NCBI RefSeq assembly: GCF_004801305.1
Contig: NZ_SSOD01000015.1
Coordinates: 62,001 to 126,000, forward strand
Origin: Pseudothauera rhizosphaerae
GTDB lineage: Bacteria; Pseudomonadota; Gammaproteobacteria; Burkholderiales; Rhodocyclaceae
Direction of reading: 5' to 3'
Length of the DNA: 64,000 nt
Shown: piece by piece, positions 48,001 to 53,786 of the stretch
Position numbering within the stretch: position 1 is the first letter of the stretch
Layout of the letters: the number at the start of each line of letters is the position of its first letter
Notes under the pieces: generated by a model
What the model was told of the DNA's origin: nothing
What the model saw: the letters and a program-made list of their open reading frames with translations, nothing else
Databases searched by the model: none
Translations under genes and position numbers: made by a program

Positions 48001-50048
48001 AGCCCGTCCGCCCCGACCAGCCGCGTGGTCCGGATCGGGCCGCCCGCATACTCCACCCAGCCGTTCGACACATCCAGCCAGGAACCTTCCTGCAGTACCA
48101 CCGAGGCGCCGGCGTTGAGCGTGACCGTGCCGCCGTCGATGGTCAGTTCGCCGACGCCGCGCTCCACCAGCCCCGCGTAGCCCGACACGTCCGCCAGCGG
48201 CGTGCCGATCCACACCGTGCCGTCCTCGCGCACGCCCAGTTGCCGGATGTCCACGTACACCTTCTTGCCGTGCAGCGGGCCGTTGCGCTGCAAGGGCGAA
48301 TCGGCAAACTCGGCCCCGCGCAGTTCCACGAGGATGACGTTGTCCGCGGCGTTGGCCGAGACGATGGAACCGAACACCTGGATCGAGGCGCCGGCGTCGA
48401 GGTAGATCTGGCCGTCGTTGAAATAGAAGCCTTCCTTGTTCGCCGAGCCGCTCGAATAGCCGAAGTTGCCGGCCCGCAGCGTCACGTCCGCGCTGGGTGC
48501 CAGGATGGTCGCGTTCCCGCCCAGATGGATCGCCTCGCCGGTGAGGTTGACCTGCGAATTCAGCGACAGCGCCTGCCCGACCACGCGCTCCACGCTGTCC
48601 AGTTCCGGCAGGACCAGGGTCAGGCTGTCCTGCCCCAGTTGCACCAGACCGCTTTCCTGGCGGACGAAATACGACGCGCCGACGCTTTCGTCCCGGTAGG
48701 TATACGCGCCGTATCCGGCCAACAGGTCGACGCGGCCGTTGAAGGTGGCCGAAGTCGTGGCGTGGACGACGCCGTTCTGGTTCACCTGGGCCCCGGCCAT
48801 CGTGATGTTGCCGCGTTCGGCCCGGATCAGGCCGGTATTGGTCGCCACGCCGGTGCGCACGTCGCTGGCGGCAAGCGCCACGTCCGGGGCGTCGATGCCC
48901 ACCTCCGGCGCCAGAACCGAGCCGATGTACACGTCCAGGCCACGCAGGCTGGGATCGTTCGAATCATGCGGCAGCAGCCCCACCTGCTGTCCCGCCGCCA
49001 GGATGGTCTGGCCGTCGGGCGTCAGGATTATGCCCGCGTTGCGCACCTCCGGCCCGATCAGCACCACGCGGCCGCCGCTCTCCCCCACCGGCGTCTTCGT
49101 GGCGATGGAGGCCCCCGCCTCCACCACCACCTGCGCGGTCTGCGAGGCCGCGGTCGCGGCCGGCGGGTCGAAGGCGGCGGTGCCCTGCTCGCCGGCCGTC
49201 TGCGCATAGGCGCTGAAAGTGAACCGGCTGTCGGGGTTGTCGTACAGCGTGCCGCTCTCGAACAGCGGCAGGTGGACCGGCAGCGCGGCCGCCACCAGCG
49301 CGCCCACATTCACCTGCGACCCCGCGCCGAACAGAATGCCGTTGCGGTTGATGACCCAGACCTGGCCATCGGCGTTGATGCGGCCGAGAACGGTGCTGGG
49401 CGCGGTGCCCGGGTCGTTGACCTTGTTGAGCGCAATCCAGGAGCGGTTGCCCTGCTGGTCGAAATTCACCGTCGTGTTCCTGCCGACGTTGAAGGTTTCC
49501 CAGTTGAGCACGGCCTTGTCGCCGGTCTGCTCGATGGTCACCGTGGTCTTGCCCGCGGCTACCGTCTGCGTCGGGGCGTTGGCGTTGCTCCAGCCCTTGG
49601 TCAGTTCGTTGTCGTCGATCTTCAACCCGCCTTCGCCCAGGCCATCGGGGACCGACGAGGGGCGCAACAGCGCCGCCTGGCGCGCCTGCGCCTGCAGCGC
49701 CTGCTGCAGGGCGATGGCCTGGGCCGCGGTGTTGAGGGTGGCGATGGAGGTCTGCAGGCGCTCGCGGGCAGCCGCCGACTGCTGCACCGGACCGGTGAGC
49801 GTGCCGGCCCGCAGGCCGTTGGGCAGCAGGCCCGTGGCCGTGGCCGTCGCCTGGTTCGCGCTCTTGGCCGCGAACCAGGCCGCGCTGAACGCCTGCTGGG
49901 CGTGGGCAGCGGGCGTTCCGGCGGACAGCAGCGCCGCCGTGATGGCCGCCGCGATCGGGCACATGCGCGGAAGTACGGTCCCGCGCGCCGCCGGGAGCGT
50001 GGCATGGCGGCGCGGCGTATGGCGGGAGGAAGGCGTGCAAGGCGTCAT
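36039..50048 (-). CDS. Giant filamentous-haemagglutinin-type exoprotein (TpsA, DUF3739-type C-terminus)
   Basis: A single frame of 4,669 residues, free of breaks over 14 kb. Residues 1-50 are an extended signal peptide ending AHA. Residues 140-260 are the two-partner-secretion domain with NWETFNVG (182-189) and NRNGILFG (234-241). The bulk is repetitive, glycine/alanine/valine-rich right-handed beta-helix sequence (GGxVxLxAG-like turns). The final 1,000 or so residues look like the DUF3739 haemagglutinin end. The ATG at 50048 has AGGA at good spacing; extension upstream would run through a repeat. The protein would be exported by Sec, cross the outer membrane through a TpsB (62187-63809) and serve as adhesin. 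The sigma/anti-sigma genes just upstream probably control it. Confidence 0.93.
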   Translation of the reverse strand: MTPCTPSSRHTPRRHATLPAARGTVLPRMCPIAAAITAALLSAGTPAAHAQQAFSAAWFAAKSANQATATATGLLPNGLRAGTLTGPVQQSAAARERLQTSIATLNTAAQAIALQQALQAQARQAALLRPSSVPDGLGEGGLKIDDNELTKGWSNANAPTQTVAAGKTTVTIEQTGDKAVLNWETFNVGRNTTVNFDQQGNRSWIALNKVNDPGTAPSTVLGRINADGQVWVINRNGILFGAGSQVNVGALVAAALPVHLPLFESGTLYDNPDSRFTFSAYAQTAGEQGTAAFDPPAATAASQTAQVVVEAGASIATKTPVGESGGRVVLIGPEVRNAGIILTPDGQTILAAGQQVGLLPHDSNDPSLRGLDVYIGSVLAPEVGIDAPDVALAASDVRTGVATNTGLIRAERGNITMAGAQVNQNGVVHATTSATFNGRVDLLAGYGAYTYRDESVGASYFVRQESGLVQLGQDSLTLVLPELDSVERVVGQALSLNSQVNLTGEAIHLGGNATILAPSADVTLRAGNFGYSSGSANKEGFYFNDGQIYLDAGASIQVFGSIVSANAADNVILVELRGAEFADSPLQRNGPLHGKKVYVDIRQLGVREDGTVWIGTPLADVSGYAGLVERGVGELTIDGGTVTLNAGASVVLQEGSWLDVSNGWVEYAGGPIRTTRLVGADGLMYDMSRATADRLYAGIYGGFTEEHARWGVSQDWMSPVLNLPVYEPGYTHGGAGGVVSVRAPRAVLGGEVRGAVIVGERQREARPDNSALELLLFTPADVQGKHFIAPPVTQEVIIQSGMAAQSIAAFEQGSYALDPATPILFAPDVLSSGGVGRLTIDSGNGDIRVLSAIEGPAGGELHLIGRNVEFAADVNLAGGVISAKAEHLPPRMPEWDFEGGTANYSTPEMLDGRGLVRVGEGVVLTTAGLLVDDADTDALTRPLALDGGRISLTGYRTVLAEGSVLDVSGGGHVDIQRRQSGGRGGEILISAGQSVVVQSSVDVDPGWGLGRLVMDGMLRGFGVLVAGAETAERGGSLAIKAPSVHSGVGGASVLIGGGEAPTDPNALWLQPDFFSQGGFAHFSLSSAGHQEIAEGTIIDPVIGSHRLVPAGGGSFGMEQVVLDPLMRSPFSLEFQAKSFQHGASSVRGDVVLGAGAGIHARPTLDGVGRVLLGGEAARILGSINAPGGDISIVSSASRSWEGMTMVDIGPESVLSAAGAVIPTFNALGLDTGRVLDGGSITISGAFVIESGAVLDVSGASAVFDVPAQGGQFTGNPWQPLRVDGDAGDITFKGSWHMLSLGTLKGAAQGSGKGGTLTVSSERHIEPPAGEHQGVLLNVVQSLAPDTDVGGPSTQLIHTTPGQLDRGVFAADSFLEGGFDTLVLDGSVHFSGPVEITARGGILAGDHKDPLKSGLISADSSVMLNAPHVRLGRSLESMLASPEPSAISAPGVASSHGPGAITVHAAELIDLGPVALQGIGTVDLHVAHDLRGYGTFEATGGIVVTAGQVYPASAVNFTLAARNPASGSGSVTFRSSGAARSLPLSAGGKLNVFAETIHQAGVLRAPFGEINLGSTGTSVSGYAIPPTTLLTLGAGSVTSVSGVDPVTGEGLTLPYGMMLDDKTWIDPFGVDITISGPVQKTINLAGATVEVGEGALVDLSGGGDLVAHNWVPGLGGSRDILASSASFAILPAYQADHAPLVFTAADQSVVGTAPSWQAGWSSDGLAVGDRVWLDVGNGLPAGYYMLLPARYALLPGAFLVTPKGGSALSGFGPTAQPDGSVVASGWRDNALTGSRDALPGVFEVASREVVLKRARYDAYSASRDLPALARTLDAVPSRMPVDAGHLVIQATAAMTLRGALRMDVPEGGSGGLVDIGSSTDIVINDAGTGAQEGLLYLSAGDLSGLGAESLLIGGIRRATSDGVAVDVTSAKVTLANSGASVLHGSELILVASDALTLEDGAAIAQRGALSGAAETLIIGDAQTPGSGNGALARVSSDTGARTSRHGVASGASGDLVVGNVSLSGAGVILDSTGMADLDSDMRLVADALSLGGGRISLQFDDAGALQTSDGIVLSSSVVKGIQSQVGMLTLQSYSTIDFYGTGSIGELDGEGRPSVAGLGLSAAALRGFNAGGGEVTVNARTVAIDNLADNVEDGTALRSAGVAAGRLVLNTERIEVGEGHFDISGYAAVELKAREGMLFAGEGGLNAQGDLTVSAPLLTAATAADQSLAAGGKLTILPRGDAAAGIGSGIGARLTLAGEDVEIASRFYLPSGALTVRAGNDLVVADGGELNVTGVGAVYADQIRYTNAGTITLEAEEGVVEVRRGGLIDVSASPYAGDAGTLTVRATGLDRGAFILDGSARGTAANGKSGQFSLDAQRQAALGAINAALNSEGGFAQGRSFRVRTGDVRVDGQANQARTFIVSADQGAVRVSGRIDASGETGGRIELYGHDGVALENGAVLTAAAERFDAAGKGGSVLIEAGGARLVGGSLRAGEGWVDIGAGSLIDLSVAGGPGGTLHVRAPQIDAAGTPIPTQTSMTGTIAAGSDLAVRPIAGEIRNAASIVAEGFQIFDLTDNGSGGGVIDVNARNAIRNNGLAFTAHTPDIVTRLLAGNAGLAPVFHLRPGAELSARSQTPVTLAQAGDRLSIAAGNALRFPGGLGADNSVAFTRAGTLHRADGSTQAFVAGQNVAIGASDAVTLERGGELVVSASASAVQAVMVGGGTAELASDTALQVSVEELGAALELQGPGSIVQFAGNRSFEFKAGDPEAVIRLTNAATLRNGSAQILHASGATILNNGRSILLGEGDSLVLTSANSAVSNGVAPGIVVELTDAQQITFHPNTTTAVDVGAGDTLAFARAGVSVHSATPFTVDGVTAALDPATGLYTAGSLAANAPVQLASGGTATWSVPRAVADGPLTYTAAAPGHRARVALRGLDGTSDPSAPAYTLDRNSRIVGLPYSDNILNGTYRIEGDNTRQQVTVAGASQFSVPAGTRLTAISSGATLQSSAGNTLTWTEGAGGPMSLGFAGTAGQTYAVNVTGAARAQLQSRPQDITLPDSGATGAGNWDLAVWRYGPGVDPFTPGSGEPGVLTLRAPGNVILRASISDGFTQASAGGYGWPYDNLGYYREAAGTLQPNAHPLWQWVLLPAGAESWSYRITAGADLDSVRHGDVVPLERMADEYGSLQLGVPSTSPERSNVSNNFTLTRAEYQTIRTGSGDISIAATRDVKLLNQFATIYTAGSQVADSQGSRTVVTSGGAISIPAGLPLQLPDSKALAASERVTIIADQDGTITRTVLIGAVDARQNTPLLNNAQLNVKLEAEVNGLPIGTVITLPAGTEGLPHGAEMGRITGIVGDVPLHGHSQGMPSLLATDNIVTVSGQGGAYGANISFNGAGSIDGIAAGALITLGNLRSGAGTGAADLDAVLSGYLESTAGGVMTVYGNSSTSQPVTLAFEAGRLPDAPVPDGSTGIARVTFRFNDTAKLATVRSSGATSFVNIPAGIYRTHSAAAATQVYLPAASSITVDSGNGGIRTVATLAGEAYIPVSIRQPLEAGVAATLAPGSVVRLDADGQAVFQRPSGKAIDVLQPFGTDSALYAFDRPNTAYAMSRFPGSGVTASNNWYGTLGGQGTASASNPNQGLFVPNYLPQWSEGGGNVSITAQNDIIHQVRTAGEWKDDTNLQLPVNWLYRRSAVENGRFVAGGNGDIASTAWWVDFSNFFEGVGALGGGNVTLIAGRDVKNVDAVAPTNAWMPYQTLHLDEHGRIVSSDDRASSQPLFEYGGGDVTVLAGRDINAGVYYVERGDGVLAAGRDITTNERRTPRLTNHFLSPSPDPAQWLPTQLMMGKGGLTISAVGDVRIGAVTNPFLLPQGIQNSFYNRAYFLTYADTSAVSVSSLTGSVTVEGYMSDGIRGLESGGSLAQYFQNILAFPTSNMATAQGAQASYRRSWLRLSQTDDTLDSDQLRVATSLMPANLALTAFTGDIDLLGVINLAPAPEGSLDILARGSVDGYQRTGLYIQLNPDHGSRYVTATINVSDADPALLPSVWSPLSIYSDGLPRRMTVRTAPSFSSLNRLFDESGATRGANASALVRKNLHDSDLLHLHDPEPVRVYAGEGDISGLTLYSPKETRLIAGNDIGDVALYLQNLHDDDVSMIVAGRDIVAYNPATPARNVALAAADSTKLSDNFVRDARQIPLSGDIFVSGPGTLEIAAGRNLDLGGKTTDAAQTARNNAQGAALGVISLGNQRNPWLPEGRGADVVLASGLGGLDLSADAAADLPGFAALYLDPANLADPAAALEDQPGKVARTYEAELLEWLGERFGYAGSAEDALTYFRALPAEQQSVFLAAIYFQELKLSGREYNDPDSRRFQSYLRGRQAIAALFPDGGGEPWGDISLAARRVVRSDAGGSVMLLAPNGGVDVGIARGGEANPLDEGIMTLRGGDISIYARDSVEVGDSRIFTFQGGDILIWSMRGNIAAGHGSKTLKAVPPARFLIDPSTGLVLQDISGLATGSGIGTLQTLPDAPPGDVDLIAPEGYVDAGDAGIRVSGNVNIAALKVLNIDNIQVQGEATGLPVAVSVNVGALTSASAAASSASQAAQDMAKNQNRQARPSVISVQVLGFGSDPAASRTVPEPVNLQSAYRPGSAVQILGDAHLDEVARSQLTAEERRTLGL

Positions 50049-50192
50049 GACTGGGTTCCTGTACTCATCCAAGATGTTTGACTGCCCGGCCGCCGGGGAC
50101 GGCCGCAAGCAGGCGATGAGAACAAGACGGCCCAGCGACGACGAACCGCACGATTTTTTGCCCCACCCCGGGATGCCCCGCCCTTGGTAGGA

Positions 50193-50268
50193 GCGGGCTT
50201 GCCCACGATACGGCCTGCGGGGAAACGACCGCCGTATCGCGGGCAAGGCCGCTTGTGTCTGCAAGACA
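50193..50268. repeat. REP/BIME-like inverted repeat in the tpsA leader region
   Basis: Arms CTTGCCCACGATACGGC (50198-50214) and GCCGTATCGCGGGCAAG (50231-50247) are complementary but for one position and extend outward by AGCGGG/GCCGCT, making a stem of about 23 bp around a loop of 16 bases. The GGAGCGGGCTTGCCC core resembles the well-known Pseudomonas REP. A small perfect hairpin GTGTCTGCAAGACAC (50254-50268) follows. It lies between fecR and tpsA and could attenuate or separate their expression. Confidence 0.72.
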
Positions 50269-50307
50269 CCGTAGGATCGTGGGTGAGAGCGGCGGGTGGC
50301 AGGGGCC

Positions 50308-51333
50308 CTAGCCGACGATCACCACCCCGGCCGGCAGCCAGGTCACGTCGGCGTCGTATATCTGCTGGATCTGCCGGATCGCTTCGTCGAGGTTGTGGAT
50401 CTGGAACTGGCCGCTGATCTGCCGCGCCGCCAGCGCCTCGCTGGTCAGCATGACGCGGCCGGGCCGGTAGCGGTTGATCTCTTCCACGGCATCGCTCAGG
50501 GGCGTGGCGCGGAACACGATGTTCCCTCGCTGCCATGCGCTGGCCACTTCGAGGTCCACCGCCGCGGCGGGCTCGATGCGGCCGCCGTCGTACCAGACGC
50601 GCTCGCGCTCGCGCAGTTCGACGCGCCCCTGCGGATGCTCCAGCCAAGCCTGGCCGGCGGTGCAGGTGACGCAGTAGCGCGGACCGGCGCGGCGCGCCTC
50701 CACGCCGCCGTGTTCCGGGACGATGCGCCCCGCGCCCGCCAGGATCTCCACCGGACGGGCGCCCGGCCGGCGCTGGACGGCCACCTCGCCGTCGAGCAGG
50801 CGAATGCGGTCGATGCCGGCGGCGGCGGGGCCCTGCTTCACGTCGATGCTGGTCCGGGTGTTGAGCAACACCTCCACGTCCCGCCCCAGCGCCAGCCGCG
50901 CCTGCTCGCCGGTGCCCGTGCGGCGGTCCGCGGCCATGTCCTGCAGGGACGGCCACAGGTGCAGCGGCGGACGCAGCGCGGCCAGCACCGCGGCGGCGGC
51001 CCCGGCGCTCACCGCGCCGCGCAGCAGCCAGCGCCGCTGCATGTTCACCGCCCTGCCCCGCAGCAGGTCGGCTCCGGCGCTCGCGCGCCGCCCCGGAAAC
51101 GCCGCGTCGTAACGCGCCTGGGCGCCTTCCATCTCGCACCATTGCCGCTCGGCCCGCGTCAGGGCCTGCCGGTGCGCGGGGCTGCGCGCGCACCAGGCCT
51201 TGAATTCGTGCGCATCGCGGCCCGTTGCGCCGCCGCCGCGCAACCGGCGCAGCCATGCCCGCGCTTCTTCGTCGAGCGCGTCGGTCGCTTGGTCGGTGGC
51301 GGGTTCTCGGGAACCGAACATGTCTTTCTTCAT
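50308..51333 (-). CDS. FecR-family anti-sigma factor / sigma regulator
   Basis: Protein of 341 residues. The N-terminal cytoplasmic part (DEEARAWLRRLRGGGATGRDAHEFKAWCARSPAHRQAL) is the DUF4880 sigma-binding region. One membrane span (WLLRGAVSAGAAAAVLAAL, near residue 95) and the periplasmic FecR domain follow (LLDGEVAVQ, AGAGRIVPEHGGVEARRAG). The C-terminus (PLSDAVEEINRYRPGRVML, ISGQFQIHNLDEAI) is the STN-interacting DUF4974 part. It would hold the upstream ECF sigma inactive until a periplasmic signal arrives. The ATG at 51333 is preferred over distant upstream ones. It lies between the sigma gene (124 bp) and tpsA (259 bp). Confidence 0.92.
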   Translation of the reverse strand: MKKDMFGSREPATDQATDALDEEARAWLRRLRGGGATGRDAHEFKAWCARSPAHRQALTRAERQWCEMEGAQARYDAAFPGRRASAGADLLRGRAVNMQRRWLLRGAVSAGAAAAVLAALRPPLHLWPSLQDMAADRRTGTGEQARLALGRDVEVLLNTRTSIDVKQGPAAAGIDRIRLLDGEVAVQRRPGARPVEILAGAGRIVPEHGGVEARRAGPRYCVTCTAGQAWLEHPQGRVELRERERVWYDGGRIEPAAAVDLEVASAWQRGNIVFRATPLSDAVEEINRYRPGRVMLTSEALAARQISGQFQIHNLDEAIRQIQQIYDADVTWLPAGVVIVG

Positions 51334-51457
51334 TGCATCCGGATGCGGCCGGGGCCGGACGCGTATCCCGGCCTCTCCCACGTCAGACGGGCGAGCGTAC
51401 CGGCAACCGCATCCCCGCATCAATCATCGTAGGCGCGGCGCCTGTCTGATGGCCTGG

Positions 51458-51967
51458 TCAATCGGTTTTCTTCCGCTGGATCTGTTCCGCGAGGTATTCG
51501 TGGGCGCGGTGGATTTCCAGTTCCACCTTGCGCAGCGAGATGCCGTAGTGCCTGGCCAGTTCCTTCTGCGGCACGCCGTCGAAGCGCGATGCCATGAAAA
51601 GCTGGCGCCGCTGGGCGGGCAGACGGTCCAGCGCGCGGGCCAGCGCATCCAGGTCCAGCCGGCCCGCCGCGGCCGCGGCCGGATCGACCGGGTCCATCTC
51701 CTGTTCGATCAGGAATTCCACTTCCTCTCCGGTCAGCAGGCGCCGGTCCGCGCGAATGCGGTCGATGGCCAGATTGAGCGCGGTACGCAGGACGAAGCTG
51801 GAGGGGTTGCGCACCGGTCCGCTCGGGACGTGGGCGTGCAGGCGGAGGTAGGTGTCCTGCATGACGTCCTCGGCCAGTTCCAGCGAACCCACCCGGTAGC
51901 TGATGCGGCGCTTGATGAGATCGTAGTGCGCCAGCAGGAAGTGGATCAGGTCCGCCGGCCGGGTCAT
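51458..51967 (-). CDS. ECF sigma factor, FecI type
   Basis: Sigma-70 family factor of 169 residues. Region 2 is YDLIKRRISYRVGSLELAEDVMQDTYLRLHAH. Region 4 is LPAQRRQLFMASRFDGVPQKELARHYGISLRKVELEIHRAHEYLAEQI. It would direct RNA polymerase to surface-signalling promoters, most likely those of tpsA and perhaps the tpsB-exb-tonB operon. Its ATG overlaps the stop of the STN-domain gene by four bases, so sensor and sigma are translated together. I found no clear FecI-type promoter in front of tpsA. Confidence 0.93.
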   Translation of the reverse strand: MTRPADLIHFLLAHYDLIKRRISYRVGSLELAEDVMQDTYLRLHAHVPSGPVRNPSSFVLRTALNLAIDRIRADRRLLTGEEVEFLIEQEMDPVDPAAAAAGRLDLDALARALDRLPAQRRQLFMASRFDGVPQKELARHYGISLRKVELEIHRAHEYLAEQIQRKKTD

Positions 51968-52728
51968 GCCGCCGCCACCCGGCCGGAAGGCCGGACGTGA
52001 GCCAGGCCGCAGTCGCCGCTATGGGCGGGCGGCCGCGGCAGGATGAGCAGCGTGATGGGCTGGGAGACCCCGGCCGGTGCGCGGACGGGAATGCGCAGCC
52101 CCCGCAGCCTGGCTTCGATGCGGCGGTCGCGGACGGCGTCGCCCGTGGGATGCAGCAGGATGCGCTGGATGGCACCGTCCGGCCCGACCCACACGCGGGC
52201 GGCCAGCCGGTATCCGCCCGGCGCGGTCAGCGGGTCGCCGCACAGCGCCTGGCCGATGGTTTCCTGCAGGACGGCGAAGTAGGCGATGGCAGGGGTCGGC
52301 GCCATTCGGCCGCGTTGCGCGAAATCCTCCGCACTTCTTGCAGCCGCCGACATGCTGCCCGCATCGAGCAGCATGAAAGCCCCCGGCGCGGTCTGCCGGG
52401 CAACGATGCCGGTGCCGGCCAGCAAGGTCCGCAACGCAGCATCCGGCGTGAATACACCCCGCAACGGCCCCGCCTGCCTGCCCGTGGTGATGGCGTTATC
52501 GTAAAGCAGCGACAGCCCGGTGGTGTCGAGGTATTGCTCCAATGCCAGCCTCAAGGGCAAACGCTCGATATTGAAGACGAGCGGCCTGGCATCGGCGGGC
52601 TCGCCGCCGGAAACGGCGTCAGCAGCCATCATACTGCCGCACGCCAGCATCAGCGGCGCCCATCCCGCCAGCAGGCAGCGGCCGCCAAACCCGGCGCGGC
52701 GCCGTCGAGGAAGAAACGGAGCGGTCAT
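51964..52728 (-). CDS. Free-standing STN-domain signalling protein with TonB-like C-terminus (VreA-like)
   Basis: Periplasmic protein of 254 residues. A signal peptide (about 1-36, ending MAADA) leads to an STN domain (FNIERLPLRLALEQYLDTTGLSLLYDNAI ... GVFTPDAALRTLLAGTGI, residues 50-130). The last 90 residues resemble a TonB C-terminal fold (YRLAARVWVGPDGAIQRILLHPTGD). It has no plug or barrel, so it is not a receptor. This STN plus TonB-C layout is what I recall for VreA of the P. aeruginosa PUMA3 system. It should pass a periplasmic signal to FecR and the sigma factor encoded next. The start at 52728 places the signal peptide correctly; an ATG at 52803 is possible. Confidence 0.82.
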   Translation of the reverse strand: MTAPFLPRRRRAGFGGRCLLAGWAPLMLACGSMMAADAVSGGEPADARPLVFNIERLPLRLALEQYLDTTGLSLLYDNAITTGRQAGPLRGVFTPDAALRTLLAGTGIVARQTAPGAFMLLDAGSMSAAARSAEDFAQRGRMAPTPAIAYFAVLQETIGQALCGDPLTAPGGYRLAARVWVGPDGAIQRILLHPTGDAVRDRRIEARLRGLRIPVRAPAGVSQPITLLILPRPPAHSGDCGLAHVRPSGRVAAA

Positions 52729-52991
52729 ACATCGGTATCGCTCGCGGTGCCGGGTCGCACCGCCATGAACTCGAAAACAAAACTCCCGGACCGTACCGTT
52801 CATTTATTGCACATTCGTGAAACGCCGCAGAGCGGCCGCGCCGCCGTGGGCCGAACAGTTCTCCCCCTCTCGCGTGTCAGCATGTAACATCCTTGCGGGT
52901 TGCGGTGCGTCGAACCGTCTTAGAAAAAACCCCTGTGATCAGCGCAATTCCGGCCTTCCCATTCATGCCGGGATGTTGCGGGAAGCCCTTG

Positions 52992-53609
52992 ATGGACTCA
53001 TTTGGCATGCAATCGAGAACCGAAGCGCCGACGAGCCGAAACAGCATTGCGAGCGACAGCCTACGCCCACGCCGTGACACGGCTGTTGCATCGTCCGCCG
53101 CGGAGTGCTCCCTCGCATGGCGCACGCCGTGGCTTTCCTGGCAGGCATTCGCCTGGCTGACGGCCACGCTGATGGCACCGCCCTTCTGGGGAATCGGCCT
53201 GATGCTGATGATCGATGCCCGCAGCGACCATCCCGCGTTCTGGCCGAGCGCCATGGCCGCAGTCGCCATCAGCCAGTTCGTTGCCATCCTCAGTGCCAAC
53301 CAGTGCCATCACCGCAGGCCCTTCCGGCACCGCAGCCACCTGCTGCTGTGGCACTGGGGTATCAGCACCGTGACCGCTGGCGTCTTGCTGCTGCTGGTGG
53401 GATGGTGGTCGGGGTTTCTGCCCGGTATTTTCTCCGGCTCTTCCGGCGCAGCCGTTGCCGGCATCGACACGGCGGTACTCTGGAGCCTGGCCACGGCCAC
53501 GGGCTTCGGCCTTCTTTCCAGCCTTCCCGGCGGATTGGTCTGTGCGTGGCTCAACTTCACCCGCACGCCGGCGCATTCCGGGACCGAGGGGCTGCACGCC
53601 TGCCTGTGA
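52992..53609 (+). CDS. Hypothetical four-helix inner-membrane protein, oriented against its neighbours
   Basis: Protein of 205 residues with a polar N-terminus (about 45 residues) and four hydrophobic segments: FAWLTATLMAPPFWGIGLML, FWPSAMAAVAISQFVAILSA, a long segment from WGISTVTAGVLLLLVGWW, and a last one around LWSLATATGFGLLSSLPGG. A basic loop with CHHRRPFRHRSH lies between the second and third. I do not recognise a family. It is the only plus-strand gene in the 28-kb secretion region. GGAAG seven bases before ATG 52992 decides the start. Its 3' end overlaps the remnant of an STN domain on the other strand, so it may have arrived by insertion. Function unknown. Confidence 0.6.
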   Translation: MDSFGMQSRTEAPTSRNSIASDSLRPRRDTAVASSAAECSLAWRTPWLSWQAFAWLTATLMAPPFWGIGLMLMIDARSDHPAFWPSAMAAVAISQFVAILSANQCHHRRPFRHRSHLLLWHWGISTVTAGVLLLLVGWWSGFLPGIFSGSSGAAVAGIDTAVLWSLATATGFGLLSSLPGGLVCAWLNFTRTPAHSGTEGLHACL

Positions 53610-53745
53610 CGCCCACGTACTGGGTCAGCGCCGCGGCCAAGGGCTGGGCAGGGATGTCGAAATCGGCTGGTATCGTGACAGCCGGCCGTGACTCTTTTGT
53701 TGCGGAAACCCGACAAAAGTAGTACGGCGCCGTCGTTTGTCCCAC
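53602..53745 (-). pseudogene. Remnant of an STN-domain (receptor or signalling) gene
   Basis: On the minus strand a short frame encodes FDIPAQPLAAALTQYVGVTG (53661-53602), a near-perfect copy of the opening of STN domains of FecA-like receptors and related signalling proteins. The homology stops there: the frame goes on into the antisense of the membrane-protein gene without recognisable STN sequence, and there is no signal peptide in front. It is best read as the broken 5' part of a lost gene. Confidence 0.6.
53694..53719. terminator. Possible bidirectional terminator hairpin
   Basis: CTTTTGT (53694-53700) and ACAAAAG (53713-53719) form a stem around a GC-containing loop. Lies between two convergent genes (membrane protein and S26 peptidase-like), and overlaps the STN remnant. 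The A/T-rich arms give partial U-tracts on both strands. Confidence 0.4.
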
Positions 53746-53786
53746 CCCACGCAGCGCTCCTCCACCAGCGGAATGCGCAATGCCGC

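Noticed and set aside
37617-50081. Very long plus-strand reading frames (2,724 and 1,416 codons) opposite tpsA
   Set aside because: They are antisense shadows in GC-rich DNA: arginine/histidine/glycine-rich, no domain, no signal, and they mirror the codon structure of tpsA, which has clear secretion motifs.
50049-50264. Longer N-terminus for TpsA starting upstream of 50048
   Set aside because: The extension translates the REP-like inverted repeat and would bury the signal peptide; the ATG at 50048 has its own ribosome site.
52860-52895. A PhoB-like box (TGTCAGCATGTAACA) before the STN gene
   Set aside because: PUMA3 is linked to phosphate starvation, but the two half-sites here are 9 bases apart, not 11, and the match is weak.
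53105-53722. Alternative plus-strand frame overlapping the orphan membrane protein
   Set aside because: It has no hydrophobic segments and an Arg/His-rich shadow composition; the frame at 52992 has four convincing membrane segments and a ribosome site.
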